From Tulasnella sp. 424 (taxonomy: Eukaryota > Basidiomycota > Agaricomycetes > Cantharellales > Tulasnellaceae), in assembly GCA_019633425.1 (NCBI GenBank), contig WSUB01000300.1, forward strand, positions 1 through 30,827: a DNA stretch of 30,827 nucleotides, in the 5' to 3' direction. Shown piece after piece: positions 19,730 to 29,970 of the stretch. Numbering within the stretch: position 1 is the first letter of the stretch; each line of letters begins with the position of its first letter. The notes under the pieces were generated by a model. It saw nothing but the letters and a program-made list of their open reading frames with translations. It did no database searches and was not told the origin of the DNA. The translations under genes were made by a program, and so were the position numbers.

Positions 19730-21460
19730 CTCTCTAGAGCGAGGCGAGACTTACAAGCTTGCCAAAGAGTTTGGACAGCAGCTTCTTCACAAACGCGAGG
19801 AGGCTCTCGGAAAGCCCCCAGTATGCGATAACGGTGAGTAGGATGGCGCTGATCCTGCGATTTGCTCCTGACGTCTTTCCAGCCGCCCCTTCACTGAAGT
19901 CGCCGCGAAAGGCGATATTGTTTCCACCAAGGTTGCCAGGAAAGACTTTCGGAAACTCGAAGCCCTCGTGGAAGAAATGGCTAAAGGCGACGCCAACCCG
20001 ATCGTCGACGTCCAAAAGGTCCAACACGACGCCATGAAGCCCTGGACTTTGGTCAATGGCTCTCATCACGTCAGTCGTCATCGTCCTTACGAATTTCACA
20101 AGCATGTGCACGCCTTTGAGGTCCGATCGAGCTTAGGAAGTGGAATGGGCGGTATGCAGAGCTTGGCTACCACGTTTCTTGACCCTCCCGAGGAAAAGGA
20201 GGTCCAAAGGACATTTTACGAGAGACGTGAGTGAGATCGATCCGACGCGGTCGTTTCGCTGGCGTATAGGTCTCTCGAACTTTATTGACACAGTCGCTCG
20301 TTGGGTCAACCCGTCTCCTCTTGTTTTCCAGCGCTTCGATCAAGACCCCTGTAGGAGTATGATGAGTAGCCAAGCTTGAGCGTTGGACAACGTGAAGTTG
20401 AAATGTCCCCTCCCTCAGCTCTACTGCCCTGCAATCAGTCGCGATCCCGTGCGAAACCATCCTTGGCAGCAAGGCGAAGGTCGTGATTGCCGGCGGCTTC
20501 GACGATTTCAGCGAGGAAGGATCCTTCGAGCTCGCCTACATGAAAGCTACCCGTGACGGCGAAAGTAAATTCCCCATGGGCCGCGAGTCGAATGAGTCGT
20601 CCCGTCCTACCACTAGCACGCGAGCAGAGGGAAGATCTCCAACGTCGCAATGTGTCGCAGCGAGAGATTAACCTTCTTGTCGTTCTCGGCTCATAGAGTG
20701 TCAAGGCACGTGTCCAAATCCTCATGTCCGCCCAGACCACCTTGGAGATGGCCGCTGCAATCCGGGGAATCGTTGCCTCTAATTCCGCACCCACCGACAA
20801 TGCTGGCCGCTCGGCCCCTACGCTTAGTCGTGGCATGCTTACAATCGGTCGCGAGACTGTTTCCGCTCTTCCGACGTTGGACCTCAACCATCGTGTCCGC
20901 CAGCTCACGTTCCGCTACAAGCGAATTTCTCAGTGGATGAAAAATGAACGGGACCTTCTCAAGGAAGAAGTCGAACCCCGCGTAAAGGCTGGCCAGCCAC
21001 CGAAGCTTACGTCTACGAGCGCGCCGTTACCACCGAAGAGGAGGCTGCACGTCAGGAGAAAGTCGCACTAGCAACGCTGGGCATGTTGGAAGGTGCTGAC
21101 CCGCACACTGCACCGCTTGTTTGTGCTCCTGCTATCTGGGGCCTGACTGCCGACGACGTTGGTATGAAGCGACGATTTCACTGGAGCAGCGAGATATTGA
21201 CGAGCCGTTCGATTCAGGCGTTGTCTCGATCCACGGCACTAGCACAAAAAGCAAACGACAAGAACGAGTTGAGCGTCAACGACGACATTTTCAAGAATTT
21301 ATCTCGCATCCTTGGCAATGCGTTTCCTGTCACGGCGCAAAAGAACCTGACTGCTCACCCGAATTCAAAAGGTGGTGCTGCAGCTCGGATGTTCATCGGA
21401 CTGGGAAGAGTGCACGCCACTTCTTTCGAGCCAAACGGCTTCCGCAAACCTCTCCACTGA
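19730..21460 (+). pseudogene. FAS fragment: post-ACP region joined to ketoacyl synthase
   Basis: The fragment starts with ERGETYKLAKEFGQQLLHKR, an intron, PFTEVAAKGDIVST and KLEALVEEMAKGDANPIVD, matching 3015-3350 of the left-edge copy. Near 20070 it jumps past the entire KR domain to KS: SSLGSGMGGMQSLATTF, IKTPVG, VVIAGGFDDFSEEGSFELAY, AGRSAPTLSRGMLTIGRETV, WMKNERDLLKEEVEPRVKAG, GLTADDVG, and AQKNLTAHPNSKGGAAA with the catalytic His/Lys region. Around the expected nucleophile Cys (usually CATALQS) only STALQS is readable after an intron, so the Cys codon appears lost. Frameshifts occur throughout the KS part. Similarity fades after 21440. Confidence 0.92.
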
Positions 21461-22255
21461 GTCGAGGGCTACGAGCCGTACGAGCTTGCCTAAAGGCTCT
21501 ACCTCGACGGTGTTGGCCTTCTCGCCCCATCGTCGTCCGTCCGTGCAGCAATAAACAAGCCAGTTCCGTCCCTCAAGTCAAAGTCTTCCGCGCTATCAAA
21601 GTTGTCGGTCAACTCCCCACCGTCGTCTGACCAATCTGTCACCCACCTCCGAAGCCGGCGTGCCATGTCTTCAGCTGACGTCAGGGTCAGCACTCCCGTC
21701 AAGTCGCCCGTGAGCCCTCGTTCTCCAGCTATGCGTTCTTCGCCAGCAGTCGAAGAATGCGACCAACCCGATCAAACACTTGAAGAAGATGGAGAAGTAC
21801 GCAGGTCACGAAGCTGAGAAGATGTTTTCGCTGTTTGGCCCTCCTCAACCCCGCGAAATCGCCACCACCGAAGGCCCAGCGATCTCACCTGCAACTCTGA
21901 CTCGGGCGATATCATTGGCGCCACAATCCTCTTATCTCGTTCCTCCCCGCAGTGGATACATCCGCCGTATTCTGGCCTGCTGATGTCGCTATGGAGAGCC
22001 GGCACCATTCCAGATCACCGTCGTAGCGCCAGGCGATATCCCAGTTTCTGATCTCCCTTACGGCGATACGAATCCAATTTGAGGGCGAGAAGTCTTAGAG
22101 CCCAGGATCTGGCGTGGTTGCACCGCTATCTATACGTCCAGCAAAAATACCATAGTTGTCATCAGAGGAACAGAGCTTTACCTGTTTCGGGTCTGTATAT
22201 TACAAAAAAGAAATCAAGGGAAAAAATCAAGCCACACATGAAATGAATACAGGAG
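21461..22255 (+). other. Ser-rich remnant sequence, no supported gene
   Basis: Plus-strand frames show Ser/Pro-rich stretches (SALSKLSVNSPPSSDQSVTH, VSTPVKSPVSPRSPAMRSSP near 21590-21750) and then HLKKMEKYAGHEAEKMFSLF in another frame, interrupted by stops. This looks like another coding remnant of unknown origin following the FAS fragment. From about 22000 to the F-box gene nothing is recognisable. Confidence 0.3.
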
Positions 22256-23998
22256 CTACACAACCTCTCTCTCTCTCTCTCTGTCATCGGTGCTGTAGCT
22301 TCCGGTCTCAACGTGGTTCACTCCCGGACACGCTTGCAACAGTCTCAGGTCCACGTCGTGCCACAAGACGTCACGATCCACAGACAGATCTAAACCCGCC
22401 TCCACTTCTCCCTGAGCTTGAGCCCTGTTGTCCAACGTATTCATCAGCAAGTCATGCGACCATGCAGACCCTTGGATGAGGAGTGACCTCATGCAAGGAA
22501 AGGTAACCTGGGCTGAGCCCTCCCACACTCGGTCGAGAAATCTATGGATTCCCCAATCATTCTCCCCTGGGTTCAGATCGATTTCAACTCGAGTAAATTG
22601 TTTCTTGACCGCAAGGGCTCTCTGTGTTTCCTCATTGAATCGTTGTGGATTCAGGATGAAGCGCCGGTGAATCCGTAGCTTGCTATCTGTGCTCTCTAGA
22701 TCGTTCGGTAGAAGAGCCTCTATTGTGGTTGAATAGCCTGCATTTGATCCGAGGGTCAGGCCTAACTCGGTCCGCTTGTCGCTATGCGCCGTTCCCAATG
22801 GCCTCCATAGTACCATCTCCCCGTTTGACCCAAGGATAAGCTCCGACCTTCGAGAGGAGAGCACTGCTGCATGCAGTGCAGGGAACCTTGGCAACAATTC
22901 TACTTGGGCAAAGGTTACTGCTTGGCTCCCTTCCATTGCCACGTTGATGTGGACGACCGTGCAAGCCGGGGCCTTAACGTTTGATAGGATCCCCTGGACA
23001 AGGTTGAGGCCACATCGATCTAACGTGATTTCTTCCAATTTGGGGAGGTGGACTGTTAGGGGAGGTGGCAGGTCCCGGTCCGAGCATGAGATGTCGAGGA
23101 ACAGGATGCGTAAGGTCGGCGAAGACGATAGGATGGGGAGGATTTGGTCTGAACGGATGTCGTTGATTCCAGGGTCATTTTCGATGACGAGGCACGAAAG
23201 GCCGCTGAGCAGTCCTGACTCCCAAGGTAGAGCCACGTTTGAAAGCTCCAGAGCTTCCAACCGGCCTACTTTGGGGAGGATCTCCACAGCGTTGTCGTTG
23301 TCGTTGTCGTCTTCGCCTTCGTCATCGTGGTCGTCTTGGTCGTCGTTATCGTGGTCGTCTTGGTCGTCGTTATCGTGGTCGTCTTGGTCGTCGTTGCGGT
23401 CTTCGTCATCGATCACTGCCAGATTCAACTTCCTGAGGCGCATTGCAGGTCCGCTCAAGAACGTCTGTAGGACCTCTGCGGAGCTGAATGCTAATGATAG
23501 GTCCTCCGTGCGATTGACATGGGTCAAGGTGGCCTCCAAAAAGTCTTGTGGTGTTGGTAATAATTCGCCGGAGGCGTCCTTGTCCTGTCCACAGATCTTC
23601 AGTGGAAGGCTTCGGGAAAGATCTAGTGCTCTGAAGGTGACAGGCAGGGGTACACTTGAGCAAAGTATGTTCCATAGACGTGGAGTGCCGTCAATTGCAT
23701 CCCGAAACCCGACTGAAACTTGGCGGAGCTGGTAGAGTTTTTGGAAGTAGAGGCGAGAACGAGAATGCATGACTTCCACGAGGATACCAGAGAATGTTTC
23801 GAGCGGCAAACGACTGAAGGGGACCAAAGCGTTCATTTTCCGTCTAAGCATGGACCGCTGGGACTTCACGGCGTTGATAGCTTTGGTCAGGGCTCGATCC
23901 TCAGCTTGAAGGTGCCGAAAGCCCAGTTCGTCTGCAGTGCTATGGTATGACTGAGCTACGTGGTAGAATGAAGTAGTTCGATGGCGAGTACGTACCAT
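22256..23998 (-). CDS. F-box protein with leucine-rich-like C-terminal region (580 aa)
   Basis: A single open frame begins MVRTRHRTTSFYHVAQSYHS. Residues about 25-55 form a charged helical stretch with paired leader helices (AINAVKSQRSMLRRKMNALV), followed by an F-box-like segment (VPFSRLPLETFSGILVEVMH, then RQVSVGFRDAIDGTPRLWNI), the typical layout of agaricomycete F-box proteins that recruit substrates to SCF ubiquitin ligases. The remainder holds leucine-rich repeat-like blocks (GRLEALELSNVALPWES, SPTLRILFLDISCSDRD, LPKLEEITLDRCGLNLVQG) interrupted by an acidic insert made of DNDDQDDH repeats. Transcribed away from the fragment mosaic. The C-terminus REREREVV comes from a (GA)n microsatellite ending at the stop. 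The substrate is unknown. A start further in is possible. Confidence 0.8.
   Translation of the reverse strand: MVRTRHRTTSFYHVAQSYHSTADELGFRHLQAEDRALTKAINAVKSQRSMLRRKMNALVPFSRLPLETFSGILVEVMHSRSRLYFQKLYQLRQVSVGFRDAIDGTPRLWNILCSSVPLPVTFRALDLSRSLPLKICGQDKDASGELLPTPQDFLEATLTHVNRTEDLSLAFSSAEVLQTFLSGPAMRLRKLNLAVIDDEDRNDDQDDHDNDDQDDHDNDDQDDHDDEGEDDNDNDNAVEILPKVGRLEALELSNVALPWESGLLSGLSCLVIENDPGINDIRSDQILPILSSSPTLRILFLDISCSDRDLPPPLTVHLPKLEEITLDRCGLNLVQGILSNVKAPACTVVHINVAMEGSQAVTFAQVELLPRFPALHAAVLSSRRSELILGSNGEMVLWRPLGTAHSDKRTELGLTLGSNAGYSTTIEALLPNDLESTDSKLRIHRRFILNPQRFNEETQRALAVKKQFTRVEIDLNPGENDWGIHRFLDRVWEGSAQVTFPCMRSLLIQGSAWSHDLLMNTLDNRAQAQGEVEAGLDLSVDRDVLWHDVDLRLLQACPGVNHVETGSYSTDDREREREVV
22265..22283. 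repeat. (CT)n microsatellite at the F-box gene stop codon
   Basis: An uninterrupted CT run of about nine units lies inside the last codons of the minus-strand F-box gene and encodes alternating Arg-Glu just before Val-Val-stop. A change of one unit would shift the frame and remove the present stop. Confidence 0.85.
23324..23395. repeat. 24-bp minisatellite, three exact or near-exact units, coding for an acidic insert
   Basis: Three copies of a 24-base unit (ATCGTGGTCGTCTTGGTCGT plus CGTT) encode DNDDQDDH on the minus strand inside the F-box protein. The unit length is a multiple of three, so copy number changes keep the frame. Confidence 0.88.
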
Positions 23999-25086
23999 GA
24001 AGGTCCTTCCCCCCCAATGTGGGCGCTTGGATAGAGCATGACTCGAGGCTGGGTCGAAATGGGCGAATATTTGTTGACAGTGGATTAGGGCGTCGTCAAA
24101 ATTGTAAGAGGCAAGACGTGAGACGTAGTAATTCCAGTCGAGACTGCTCTGTTTTGTTTGTTGTCTGTGACTGTGGCGGCGATTTGGACAAAGAGGTACA
24201 CACCGCTGCTGGAGGTAGATGCCCGGGTATATGTGTCACAAATTTCACTAGTGAAAACGGGAATAATATGGTAGCATTGCCAGTCTTTTTGATTGGCGAA
24301 GGTACGGCTCTTTTGGTTCCACCGTGTCCGCATGCAGGACGTAGGACTGGCGGGCCTCGAAACATAGGATCATCTCAGTGAGTGGACGCTCTCTGGTCGA
24401 CGACGCGGGTTCCTCAACCATAGATAATTAAGGTTGTTCCGTGGCGCTCTGTAGCAACCATATTTCCGGGGAGCCTTTGTAGCACTCAGTAGCGTCCATA
24501 GACATATACGTACTTGGTGCTCAGGTCAAGAAGAAGAAGCTCACTTAATAACCAAGAGGAAGCGCCGGTTCACATGTCATTCAACGAAACTCTTCCAAAT
24601 TTGGAGAGATTCCGATCCGAAGTAAATTTCTTATGACCTCACCGTCGACTAAGGCTAAACTATCCACGTGTAGGACCCCTGTCACTACCAGGGCGATGAT
24701 AAGAGCAATTGCGGATGTTCAAATCTAACATTGCGGATATTCAAATCCGGGGTTATCTTTATTTTATTTATTGTGACAAGGGTCCTGTCCGTGTTTGTAT
24801 TATCACGAACATGATTTTTCGGACCTTATGTAAAACGCAATCGAAGTGCTCACCAAGCACCTGAACGGACTACCGATAGCCAAGCGAGCGGGAGCCTATC
24901 GGGACACATGGGATAAATGCCGGGTTCCTCAACCCTTTCTTCTCACTTGGAACAACGGGGGATCTGTGAGTAGGACCCCTGTCACTCACCACTTGGCGTG
25001 GGCGCTAAAGTATCATACTATCTGGGAGAAGATCTCTCACCACCCAAGATCTTACCTTCTGATCTGAGATCTCAACATAACCTATT
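23999..25086. other. Intergenic region with two 17-bp direct repeats, no supported gene
   Basis: No frame shows a conserved protein. The 17-mer GTAGGACCCCTGTCACT occurs at 24670-24686 and again at 24970-24986, exactly 300 bases apart in the same orientation. A short tandem motif (ATTGCGGATGTTCAAATC and a near copy) lies near 24710-24750, and CGGGTTCCTCAACC occurs near 24406 and 24921. These may be remains of a repetitive element; I cannot assign a class. Confidence 0.5.
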
Positions 25087-25541
25087 AACCTTAACCTTCT
25101 GGCCATGTTTTCGACTCCACCACCCTTCCCCGATCCATCTCCCTGATGTCCCCAAACCTCGGCTCAAAACCTCGGGCATTCACTCCATCAAGTCCCGACC
25201 CCGCTATTTGCACTCTCGTAAACCCTCGCTCCCCATCCTCCTCCCCTCAAGCTCTAGCAGGCCGTTACTCACCCTCCTGCAAGCCCACGCCACCACTCGT
25301 CGCGCTTTTCGTGTTCGATCTCTCCGCTTGTGTTCGAATCTTCGCCGCCGTCTTTTCCTCAAAGAGCCTCGCCGTTGCTCAGCTACCCATCATCAACAAA
25401 AGAAACTCATCAAAGAGTGTTCAGTGGTCCCGTTTGTTTGCGAGGACTCCCACTCGTCCAACCTTTGCGACATTAAGACCAATCGGAGTCATGTTCACGT
25501 TCGTGCGCGCGTTAGCTAGGAGTTGCACAGTAATTAATTAA
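25087..25541 (+). other. Open stretch of doubtful coding status
   Basis: A Ser/Pro-rich open frame runs to 25541 (131 codons from ATG at 25146, MSPNLGSKPRAFTPSSPD). Its composition is ordinary for translated GC-rich fungal sequence, and no motif, intron pattern or family is visible. Recorded because it fills an otherwise empty stretch; it may be noise. Confidence 0.2.
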
Positions 25542-25572
25542 TCCCATTCATTAGGAAATTAGGTATGGAGAT

Positions 25573-26150
25573 TCAGGCCAATATGCTCAGAACCCTTCCC
25601 CGCATAACCGCTACTGACTCATCACCATTGCCCAGCTGATACCTTCGCATATAAGTGACGAGGCGGTTAAGGACAAGGACATCAACGTCGGACCAAGAGG
25701 AGATAAACCCTACAAGCGAAAATTCAGCCGTCACCACAGCATACGGAAGCCCGCACTGCAATCAAGAAACTCACAAGTTGGTCTGGCCACATTCCATCGA
25801 GAAACGCGATAGGAGGTAGTTCATATGAACGTTCAGATCGGACAGCAGCGTTGAACGGTGACCACAGAGGTTAACAGCCCATCGAGTGACTGTGAACACA
25901 GCGAACTTACTCGTGAATGAGGAATAGGCCACTGAGCAGGACGTTGACTGGCAGCGACAACTTCGTTGCGAAGAATTTGCATGTTGTTACACACCGCGTT
26001 TGCCGACTGAACGACCCGTTGGGACAGGAGTGCAGTCTGCTCCCTTACAACTTGTACAATTTCTTCATCAGCTCCGAGCTGCGCCAGACACCGGAGCGAA
26101 GCGTAGGAACCCCCTTGTAGTTCAAATAGAAATACATTCTCCCACGGTTA
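25573..26150 (-). pseudogene. Coiled-coil protein remnant, unidentified
   Basis: The minus strand carries an open coding-like stretch near 26145-25913: ENVFLFELQGGSYASLRCLA, GADEEIVQVVREQTALLSQR and NMQILRNEVVAASQRPAQWP. It is a likely coiled coil and ends at a GTAAGT donor near 25912. Further on, after an intron candidate (GTGAGT near 25776 to TTGTAG near 25707), comes GFISSWSDVDVLVLNRLVTY with MRRYQLGNGDESVAVMRGR and a stop at 25573. No start codon or upstream part is visible, so it is a fragment or an incompletely resolved gene. I do not recognise the family. Confidence 0.4.
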
Positions 26151-26255
26151 AAATCGGCCTACTAAACCTAACTGGACTTTGATGAGAACGACCTCCGGCG
26201 CGCAAGACCTCAAACACGACTAGCATTGCTGACATTCACCTAACCTTCACGTTTA

Positions 26256-27870
26256 ATGCCACATCCACCCCCCATCGGCCGCTCGTTTTGTAAGTCTCAC
26301 TCCTTCGCGCCAACACCGAACTAAGCGCTGTATGGGTCCTTTGGTCTAATGTTCATCTTTCACTTTCAGCGAACAAACACTACCGATCGCGAAAAGCAGT
26401 TACAACGTTGGAATCCTCTTCCGAGTCAGACGACGATGAAGGTCCACTGCCGCTTCGCGTCCCCATCGTCCAGTCAAAAAACGCGCTGTTGTCGACTACG
26501 CCCGACCAAACTGTCAAGACGGTCTCTTGCGGCCGACCCTAGCTGGTGGTCCGGCTCAGCAGGCAGAAAGAATGTTCGACTCTCCACCAAGTACCCCTCC
26601 AGAGGATCCCGATGCTACCGCAGCGACACCTGACATCTCCAGCGGTTCGTTAAGTAAAGGCAGCAGAGGACGAGCCCGAGGACAAGGAGAACGCGTCACC
26701 TTCTCGCAACCAGGACGAGGACGAGGACGAGGACGAGGTGGACGATGACGAGGACGAGGTGGACGATGACGACTTGTTCGGATTGTGCCCGTTGAAGAAG
26801 CATACCGTCCGTAGGATCGTTGCCGATGAGGAGGATGAGAACGAAGATGCGACCGTGCCATCCAAAGACGAGAACGTTCCTCCCCTCGTTCTCCTATCAA
26901 ACTCGACGCCTTCGAAGACGATGACGAACCGCCTCGGCCGGCAGGTCTTCCATTTGGTGGGGCGGGTGGCAAGATGTTGATGTTCAATTCGTCCACGGAA
27001 TCCCTGGTCGATGGAAGTGCAGAGAAAGAACCCAAGGCTGGCGATATGGGCGACGGATTCGATATGACTGACGCCGACGCCGAGACCGAGATTGAAGGCG
27101 ACGGCTTTACGCAGTTGTTCGTATTAGATTCGGTAAGTAGCTTCGATAACCTTCTCCAAAGTTTTCCGGCTAATCGCCCGTCGCTTTTTCAGAAACCTGC
27201 CGGGTTTCATGCTCTTCGGCGACGTGAAGCCTTGGATGACATGGATCCCGAGTCGCAGAAGCTTCTCCCCAGAGCGGATCTTTCGACTCATGAAATGCAA
27301 AAGGAGGACACGATCTTTGGGCAACACCAAATCGTTCGTGCAGTGATCGAACGGAAGGAAAGGCAGAAGGCCCTCCAGGCCCCCGCCAAGAAGTATCTCA
27401 ACGAAGACGGGTATGTATTCATCTGGACCATTTGAGAGGTGTGACACCTGACACTTACTCGACGACTTTGGTTTTTCACGCAAACGAAGCCCGCCACCCA
27501 AACGCATATCGACTTCCTGGGCGATAGCCAGGCTCTCTTCGCTGCCCCCGCCGTCCTCGACGATGGTGTACTTGCTACCCGGGAGCAGGACGCTCCTCTG
27601 CGCCGACTTCGACGAGGTCATGTCCGACAGGACTCATCAGACTCGCTTCCGCCTTCTACGGACTGGGCACTAGGAAGCTCTGAGACGAGAGACGCATTTT
27701 CAGTGTTGATGACAGCCAAGCCCAAAGAACCGAAGAGAAGGATAAGGAAAAAGAAAAACAGATGAGAGAGTTCGTGCAAGACCAAGCTGACGAATCCAAT
27801 GAAGACAAGATCATCGGATTCGGGGATGTTAGGGAAGATGAAAACGACGATCTATACAGCATCTCTCTCT
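26256..27870 (+). pseudogene. MRC1/claspin-like replication checkpoint mediator, degenerate fragment
   Basis: ATG at 26256 begins MPHPPPIGRS; an 80-nt intron (26290-26369) follows, then SNKHYRSRKAVTTLESSSES and acidic stretches. Later blocks are FEDDDEPPRPAGLPFGGAGG, MTDADAETEIEGDGFTQLF, an intron (27133-27192), DMDPESQKLLPRADLSTHEM, LNEDG, an intron (27411-27489), PLRRLRRGHVRQDSSDSLPP, WALGSSETRDAFSVLMTAKP and EFVQDQADESNEDKIIGFGD. The FTQLF box and the EFV-acidic-GFG block are typical of the conserved domain of fungal Mrc1, which links the helicase to polymerase during replication stress. Lesions: a TAG at 26540-26542, frame changes near 26650 and 26890, and a stop in the KKKNR tract near 27763. 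Similarity ends near 27870, so the C-terminal half is missing. Confidence 0.7.
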
Positions 27871-27941
27871 CATCGCTGGCTCTTGCTTTGGTGGTTCTGA
27901 GCTCTTCTTTAGGACTTTCACTAATCGTCCGAAAAATTTAG

Positions 27942-28900
27942 GTAGCCAAGACCTCCCGAACGACCACTGGCCTGGTCGCCGTTCGCTAATCTTCAAATCA
28001 AACGCGATCGCCACCGCCCTTGATCCAAAGTCTTTGATATACCTTAGGTAAGTGTATCGAACAGTTTTCTGATATTCCTACTCATTCTGTTACCAAATCT
28101 GGCCAGTCCGACCTATCGCACGACCGCCACGACCTTTTGTTCGCCTCCAAAGCGAACGCCGCACCCCAACGACACCTTCTAGAACGCTTTCGTATGTCTT
28201 AGGTAATCATCTCAAACTATTTTTTAATACTTTAACTCATTATATTACCAAGTGCAGCTGGTCTGACATCTCGCATCGCTTCCTTGACTGCCACTCCCGT
28301 TCGTTCACCTCGAAAATGAACGCTGCACCCCGGTGCCACCTTCTCGAATGCTTTGGAATGTCCTAGGTAAGCGTTCCGAAGTCATTCCGTGTATTTCTAC
28401 TGATTCTGCTACCACATTTAGCTAGTCCGACCCGCCACCCTCGCTCACCTCCAAATTGAACGCCGCACCCCAGCGCCACCATTGGGGATGCTTTGGGATA
28501 GTTCAGGTAAGAGTTTCGGACTCATTTCAATACGTTTACTGACTCTCTCACCAAATACCAAATGGAGCCAGTCCAACCTCTCGTGTGACCTCCGTGACCA
28601 CCACCCTGTTCGTTCATGTTCAAAACGAACGTCGCACCCCAGCGCCACCCGGTTTTTGGTTTTGGTATGCCTTATGTAAGCGTTTCGAAGCCTTTTCTTT
28701 TCTTTTTTTACTGACTCTCTTACCAAAGTTAGCCAGTCCGACGTCTCGAACAACACCTACGAGTCTACGACCGCCAACCCCATTCGGCCACCGCCAAAGC
28801 GAACACTCCACTCAGCGGCACCTCCGGCAATGCTTTGGGATATTTTATTTAAGCGTTTCAAACGCCTCCCTTCTTTTTCTCATGCTACTAGCAAACTTAG
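27942..28900 (+). repeat. Tandem exon-intron modules, type 1 (about six units)
   Basis: Units of 140-172 bases repeat. Each has an exon-like part starting (C)CAGTCCGACCT and ending ...GGATGTCTTAG, then a donor and an intron-like part with a CTNAC or CTGAC branch site and ...TTAG acceptor. Donor GT positions are 28048, 28203, 28367, 28507 and 28676; in the sixth unit the donor is mutated near 28848. In a common frame the exons read SDLSHDRHDLLFASKANAAP, then QRHLLERF and MS, ending in TAG in some units and CAG or TAT in others. The protein is unknown. The array starts less than 100 bases after the MRC1-like fragment ends. Confidence 0.8.
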
Positions 28901-29850
28901 ACGTCCGCCGCCCGTTCGTTCGACCGTTTTGGACACATACCAGCAGCCACCAGCTTGTTCAGACACATCGCAAAACACCGTTCCTGCCGTTTGTTTGACT
29001 TATTTGGAGACAGCCGGGGGCAAGGCGGCCTTACCTTGATGTTCAGTGCACGAGAACCTGCCCCCTCAACATCACCCGCTCGTTGGACCTTACCGGACCC
29101 TTCGCAGCGGCCGCCGCCCCCACGCCGGTTTCTACAACATATTAGGTAAGCCCTTCACGTTTTACCTTAAGTGCTTGATTTCTAACGATGATCTAACCCC
29201 AGCGTTCAGTGAACGTCGACCTCCACCCGCCCCATCACCCGCTCGTTTGACCATACGGGACGCCTCGCCGCAGCCACCACAAGCGCGATGACTTTTATGC
29301 CATAAATGGTAAGCTTTTCACGTTTTTGTTTGAGTGTTTAATCACTAACCATGATCTTACCTTGATGTTCAGTGCACGTCAACCCCCACAGCCTACCACC
29401 CGCTCGTTCGACATATTAAGAGCGCCGGGCAGCAAACGTTACCCTCACTCCGGTTTCCGGAGCATATGGGGTAAGCCTTTCACGTTTCACTCTAAGAGTT
29501 TGATTACTAACGATGATCTAACGTCGGCGTTCAGTGCACGTCGACCTACACCTCACCACCAACCGCTCGTTCGACATATTTCGAAGGTTGGGCAGCAACC
29601 GCCACGCTCACGACGACCTCTGCAGCATCCCAGGTACGTCATTCATATCCCATTTTGGAATGTTTCATTACTAACTATCACCTAACCCTCCTTCCCTTGG
29701 CACGTCAATGTCGACCTTCTCACCGTCTGCTCGATCGACGTGTTTCGGACGCAGTGTTCTGGCACGTCGACGTCGACCTATACACCTTCGGTGTTCCCCT
29801 CTACCAACCTCACCGTTTGCCTCACCGTCAACGCGACTAAGTAAATAGGC
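28901..29850 (+). repeat. Tandem exon-intron modules, type 2 (period 162-163 bases)
   Basis: Four clear units with exon-like parts at 29047-29145, 29210-29308, 29373-29470 and 29535-29633 (99, 99, 98, 99 nt), separated by 64-base introns with GTAAGC-like donors, a CTAACGATG branch region and a TTCAG acceptor. A degenerate unit precedes them and one follows (acceptor mutated at 29699). In phase 1 the exons translate to related 33-residue repeats, for example HVDLHLTTNRSFDIFRRLGS followed by NRHAHDD. Unit 2 has a TGA and unit 3 a one-base loss. Protein unknown. Confidence 0.85.
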
Positions 29851-29970
29851 GTCCCCCGCCCATTCGATCCCGTGCGTCGCGCGCGTCAACAATACTCAAC
29901 AAACCTCAAAAAACCCCAACAGCGACCACGACCCGCACACGAACCAAAACACAGGCACCAACCAACACCC
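29851..29970. other. Spacer within the module array
   Basis: CA-rich sequence (AACACAGGCACC, AAACCCCAACAGC) between type 2 and type 3 modules, without splice-site pairs. It may be a leader or a degraded unit. Confidence 0.3.

Noticed and set aside
19910..20040. Functional FAS subunit gene in copy B
   Set aside because: Frames break, KR is missing and the active site region is damaged.
24670..25540. LTR retrotransposon remnant with LTR near 24.7-25.0 kb and gag-like frame after it
   Set aside because: No tRNA-type primer binding site, no zinc knuckle, no second LTR and no target duplication could be found.
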